From Candidatus Campbelliibacteriota bacterium (GTDB lineage: Bacteria > Patescibacteriota > Minisyncoccia > UBA9983): a DNA stretch of 24,399 nucleotides. The notes below the pieces were generated by a model that saw only the letters and a program-made list of their open reading frames with translations, had not been told where the DNA came from and did no database searches. The position numbers and the translations under genes were made by a program. The stretch spans positions 1 through 24,399 of the forward strand of contig QIJB01000034.1 in the NCBI GenBank assembly GCA_003231675.1, given 5' to 3'. Below, piece after piece: positions 22,218 to 24,399 of this stretch; positions within the stretch are counted from its first letter, which is position 1, and each line of letters begins with the position of its first letter.

Positions 22218-23105
22218 TTATATATTTTTGACGAATTTTTCCACATCCTTCTTGATTTCATCCTCTTCCCTGAAAGGTATGGAGAAGGAGAAAACAGTCC
22301 CCTCGCCCTCTTTTGACTCAAACCAAATCTTGCCTCCGTGAATTTTGACGATATTTTTAACAATGTAAAGCCCCAATCCGGTTCCATCCTCAATGGAACT
22401 CTCCGCGTTTTTAGCTCGAAAAAATTGCGTGAAGATTTTTTCCTTTTCCTCCTCGGGGATTCCAATACCGTTGTCTTTCACGGATATCTTAACACAATCT
22501 CCCGAATTTTCCAGACTAACTTCAACCATTCCTCCCTCACCTGTGTACTTAATGGCATTGTCTATCAAATTTCCCAGAGCCAAACTTATCTTGCGAGAAT
22601 CCATCATTATATCGGGAATCGGTTCTTTCGGCTTTTCAAAAACAAGGCCTATCTTCTTCTGCTTAGCCGCCAGAGAAAAACTCTTCATCAATCCTTCGGC
22701 AACCGTTTCAATGGAGCTTTTGGCAAACTGATACCCTAAACCGGCGTCTTCCGTTTTACTGATATCCAAAAGGTCCTTCAATAAGAGAACCATGTTTTCA
22801 TTGGCGTGATAAGCGCCTTCCAGAATATCCTTCTGTTTTCCGTCCAATGGACCGAAATCCCCACTGATGAACGCATACAATATCCACTTTATTTTTGCCA
22901 ACGGAGTCCTTAATTGATGGACGGTCATGGCGATGAACTCGGACTTGATTTTAGCCAAACGTCTAATTTTTTTATTCTCCTCGCGCAGGCGATTATTCTC
23001 GCAAACAAAATATTTGTAACGTTTTTTAAAGGACAATACTCTTCGGTAGAAATAAGCGAATATCAAACCAAGGAGAACAAGCGCGATTATATAAAAAACA
23101 ATCAT
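22218..23105 (-). CDS. Minimal single-helix sensor histidine kinase, overlapping dnaX
   Basis: The 295-residue protein has one N-terminal membrane helix (residues 2-20), a short coiled coil (28-55), a HisKA domain with His63 in MTVHQLRTPLAKIKW, and a HATPase domain with NLIDNAIKYT, DNGIGIPEEEKEKIF and GTGLGLYIV. There is no extracellular or PAS/GAF sensor, so it probably detects membrane state or a partner protein. In the H-box Gln replaces the usual Glu after the His. Its ATG (23105) overlaps the dnaX stop by four bases (ATGA), which means coupled translation. tRNA-Gln follows four bases behind the stop. No response regulator is adjacent. Confidence 0.92.
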   Translation of the reverse strand: MIVFYIIALVLLGLIFAYFYRRVLSFKKRYKYFVCENNRLREENKKIRRLAKIKSEFIAMTVHQLRTPLAKIKWILYAFISGDFGPLDGKQKDILEGAYHANENMVLLLKDLLDISKTEDAGLGYQFAKSSIETVAEGLMKSFSLAAKQKKIGLVFEKPKEPIPDIMMDSRKISLALGNLIDNAIKYTGEGGMVEVSLENSGDCVKISVKDNGIGIPEEEKEKIFTQFFRAKNAESSIEDGTGLGLYIVKNIVKIHGGKIWFESKEGEGTVFSFSIPFREEDEIKKDVEKFVKNI

Positions 23106-24151
23106 AATGATTTTTGTGAAGTTATTTTTAATAAAGCCAGTTCCAGAGGTATTTGAGGAAGATAAGAACGATTTTGCGAATCATAAGAATCAAGAAGGAT
23201 TTTGAGCGTCCTTTCCAACTCCCCATCTTTCGGAATATCTTTATTTTTCTCCAAGAACTCAAACTCATCCGCCGCAAAGGTTTCCTTGATTTCATCTTTC
23301 ATTTCTGGAACAATACGGAGCAAAAGCATGGCGCGAACATTTCTCAATATCAATTTTAAAAACATTTTCATATTCAAATTATTTCCAATCGCCTCTTCAA
23401 TCGCCCCTATTCCCGCTTTCGCATCTTTTTTCACTATGGAAGAAATGAATTTTTCCACCGTTTGAGAAGAAGGAACGGATAAAAATTTTCTCGCCTCTTC
23501 TCCCGTTATTTTTTTATTCTCATTCCCGTCCCCTAACGAAAAAAGCTGGTCCAGCATTCCCAAAGCGTCGCGAAAAGATCCTTCAGCAAAAAGCGCGATT
23601 AAACCGGCGGCATCCTTATCTATCTCAAAACCTTCCTTTCGCGCGCCGGAAATCATAGCCTCCGCCAAAATATTATACGGAATTTTCCGAAAAGAAAAAT
23701 GTTGGCAACGGGAAACAATTGTTCCGGGAACTTTATCTTCCTCGGTAGTGGCAAGAATGAAAATGGCGTGTTTCGGGGGTTCCTCCAAGGTTTTAAGAAG
23801 CGCATTAAACGCCTCTTTAGTGAGCATATGAACTTCGTCAATGATGTAAACTTTCACTTCACCTCGCAATGGAGAAAAACGGACCCCTTCGCGAAGTGTT
23901 CTTATTTCATCAATCCCCCGGGATGATGCCGCGTCTATTTCCATAAGGTCAACATCCGAGCATCCCGCCTCTTTCGCAAGGATGCGAGCCACGCTGGTTT
24001 TTCCCGTGCCACGCGGACCTGAGAAAAGATACGCGTGAGAAATCCTGCCAAGTTTGACGGCATTTTTAAGAATATCCACAATATGATTCTGCCCCGAAAC
24101 TTCTTCAAATTTTTGGGGTCGGTATTTGCGATAAAGCGCGACTTTACTCAT
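23102..24151 (-). CDS. dnaX: DNA polymerase III subunit gamma (short DnaX without tau extension or zinc module)
   Basis: DnaX is the clamp-loader ATPase of the replisome. The 349-residue product has ALYRKYRPQKFEEVSGQ at the start, Walker A FSGPRGTGKTS, Walker B VYIIDEVHML, the sensor ILATTEED and SRCQHFSF, then the lid and collar domains. Between ARILAKEAGC and VDLMEIDAAS the family normally carries a four-Cys zinc module of about 25 residues; here only a few residues remain. It ends after the collar domain, so no tau-type tail exists. I start at ATG 24151, where the family N-terminus begins; the extra 22 upstream residues run into the palindrome. TAAAAT lies seven bases before the ATG, so the message may be leaderless. 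Confidence 0.9.
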   Translation of the reverse strand: MSKVALYRKYRPQKFEEVSGQNHIVDILKNAVKLGRISHAYLFSGPRGTGKTSVARILAKEAGCSDVDLMEIDAASSRGIDEIRTLREGVRFSPLRGEVKVYIIDEVHMLTKEAFNALLKTLEEPPKHAIFILATTEEDKVPGTIVSRCQHFSFRKIPYNILAEAMISGARKEGFEIDKDAAGLIALFAEGSFRDALGMLDQLFSLGDGNENKKITGEEARKFLSVPSSQTVEKFISSIVKKDAKAGIGAIEEAIGNNLNMKMFLKLILRNVRAMLLLRIVPEMKDEIKETFAADEFEFLEKNKDIPKDGELERTLKILLDSYDSQNRSYLPQIPLELALLKITSQKSL

Positions 24152-24193
24152 TACAGTTATTTTATTGCAAATGGACCTAAAAAGCAAAAGACT

Positions 24194-24250
24194 CATGTCA
24201 ACCTGCCACGTTGACATAGGTCTTGAATGTCAACGTGGCAGGTTGACATG
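24194..24250. repeat. Nested 24-bp perfect palindrome upstream of dnaX
   Basis: Bases 24194-24217 and 24227-24250 are perfect inverted copies with a 9-base spacer. Each arm is itself a dyad: ATGTCAAC, seven bases, GTTGACAT. The 8-base word is therefore present four times, and the seven-base cores (CTGCCAC and GTGGCAG) are inverted relative to each other. It lies three bases behind the stop of the partial gene and 42 bases before the dnaX ATG. A moderately T-rich run follows on the minus strand, so it may be a terminator, an operator, or both. Confidence 0.8.
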
Positions 24251-24253
24251 GGT

Positions 24254-24399
24254 TTATTTATTGATTATTTTGTAATTTTCCTGCAAAAAGACCAATTCTT
24301 TTTTCAATGATTCCATTTTTTCGCGATTCCGCTTATTGACTGAGTTTATCTCCTCTATGTCTTTTCTCATCTCCGCAACATTTTGATCCACTATGGACA
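24254..24399 (-). CDS. C-terminal part of a coiled-coil protein, gene leaves the window
   Basis: On the minus strand a frame is open from the right edge to TAA at 24254-24256, encoding 47 visible residues. They are highly charged and helical (RKDIEEINSVNKRNREKMES, then LKKELVFLQENYKIIN), with a heptad-like pattern of a coiled coil. Nothing identifies the family. The palindrome begins three bases after its stop and dnaX follows on the same strand. The frame has neither start nor domain in the window, so it rests on the continuous open frame and the composition. Confidence 0.6.
   Translation of the reverse strand, partial: SIVDQNVAEMRKDIEEINSVNKRNREKMESLKKELVFLQENYKIINK

Overview
The window looks like a piece of a small-genome bacterium of the Candidate Phyla Radiation (Patescibacteria, probably Parcubacteria-like). 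The signs are short genes, very tight spacing, many starts without a Shine-Dalgarno sequence (some probably leaderless), core translation genes mixed with unrecognised coiled-coil and membrane proteins, and a 349-residue DnaX with no tau extension. This placement is inference; there is no rRNA or marker tree here.

Layout. 1-1325 (+): peptide deformylase, running in from the left edge, then a frameshifted methionyl-tRNA formyltransferase. 1361-6187 (-): a membrane-anchored cyclophilin coupled to a hibernation factor, a small anchored hypothetical, an AAA ATPase-CYTH fusion, and frameshifted typA/bipA with its own promoter and an odd leader. 6311-12412: an accessory block framed by two related small Cys/His coiled-coil proteins. 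Inside it are two HExxH paralogs in inverted orientation that share a 283-bp, about 96% identical segment, together with a dCMP-deaminase-like protein, glutamate 5-kinase, a tiny membrane protein and a seven-helix membrane protein. 12488-14950 (-): M23 peptidase, another HExxH protein and frameshifted rlmN, in one apparent operon. 15059-17081: an unrecognised charged protein (+) and rlmB (-).

17448-21909 (+) is the most interesting stretch: three 11-bp direct repeats, an OmpR/PhoB response regulator, a SAM methyltransferase, an acyltransferase carrying the LuxI-type catalytic residues, and a multi-helix GAF histidine kinase. I read it as a candidate signal-making and signal-sensing locus.

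22143-24399 (-): tRNA-Gln(UUG), and a minimal histidine kinase whose start overlaps the dnaX stop. A nested perfect palindrome lies behind dnaX, followed by the 3' end of a coiled-coil gene that leaves the window.

Three conserved core genes (fmt, typA, rlmN) carry small indels, four in total. Consensus sequencing error is the simplest explanation, so these genes should not be called dead without read support. Sequence statements here were read by eye; family assignments come from recognised motifs, with no database search.
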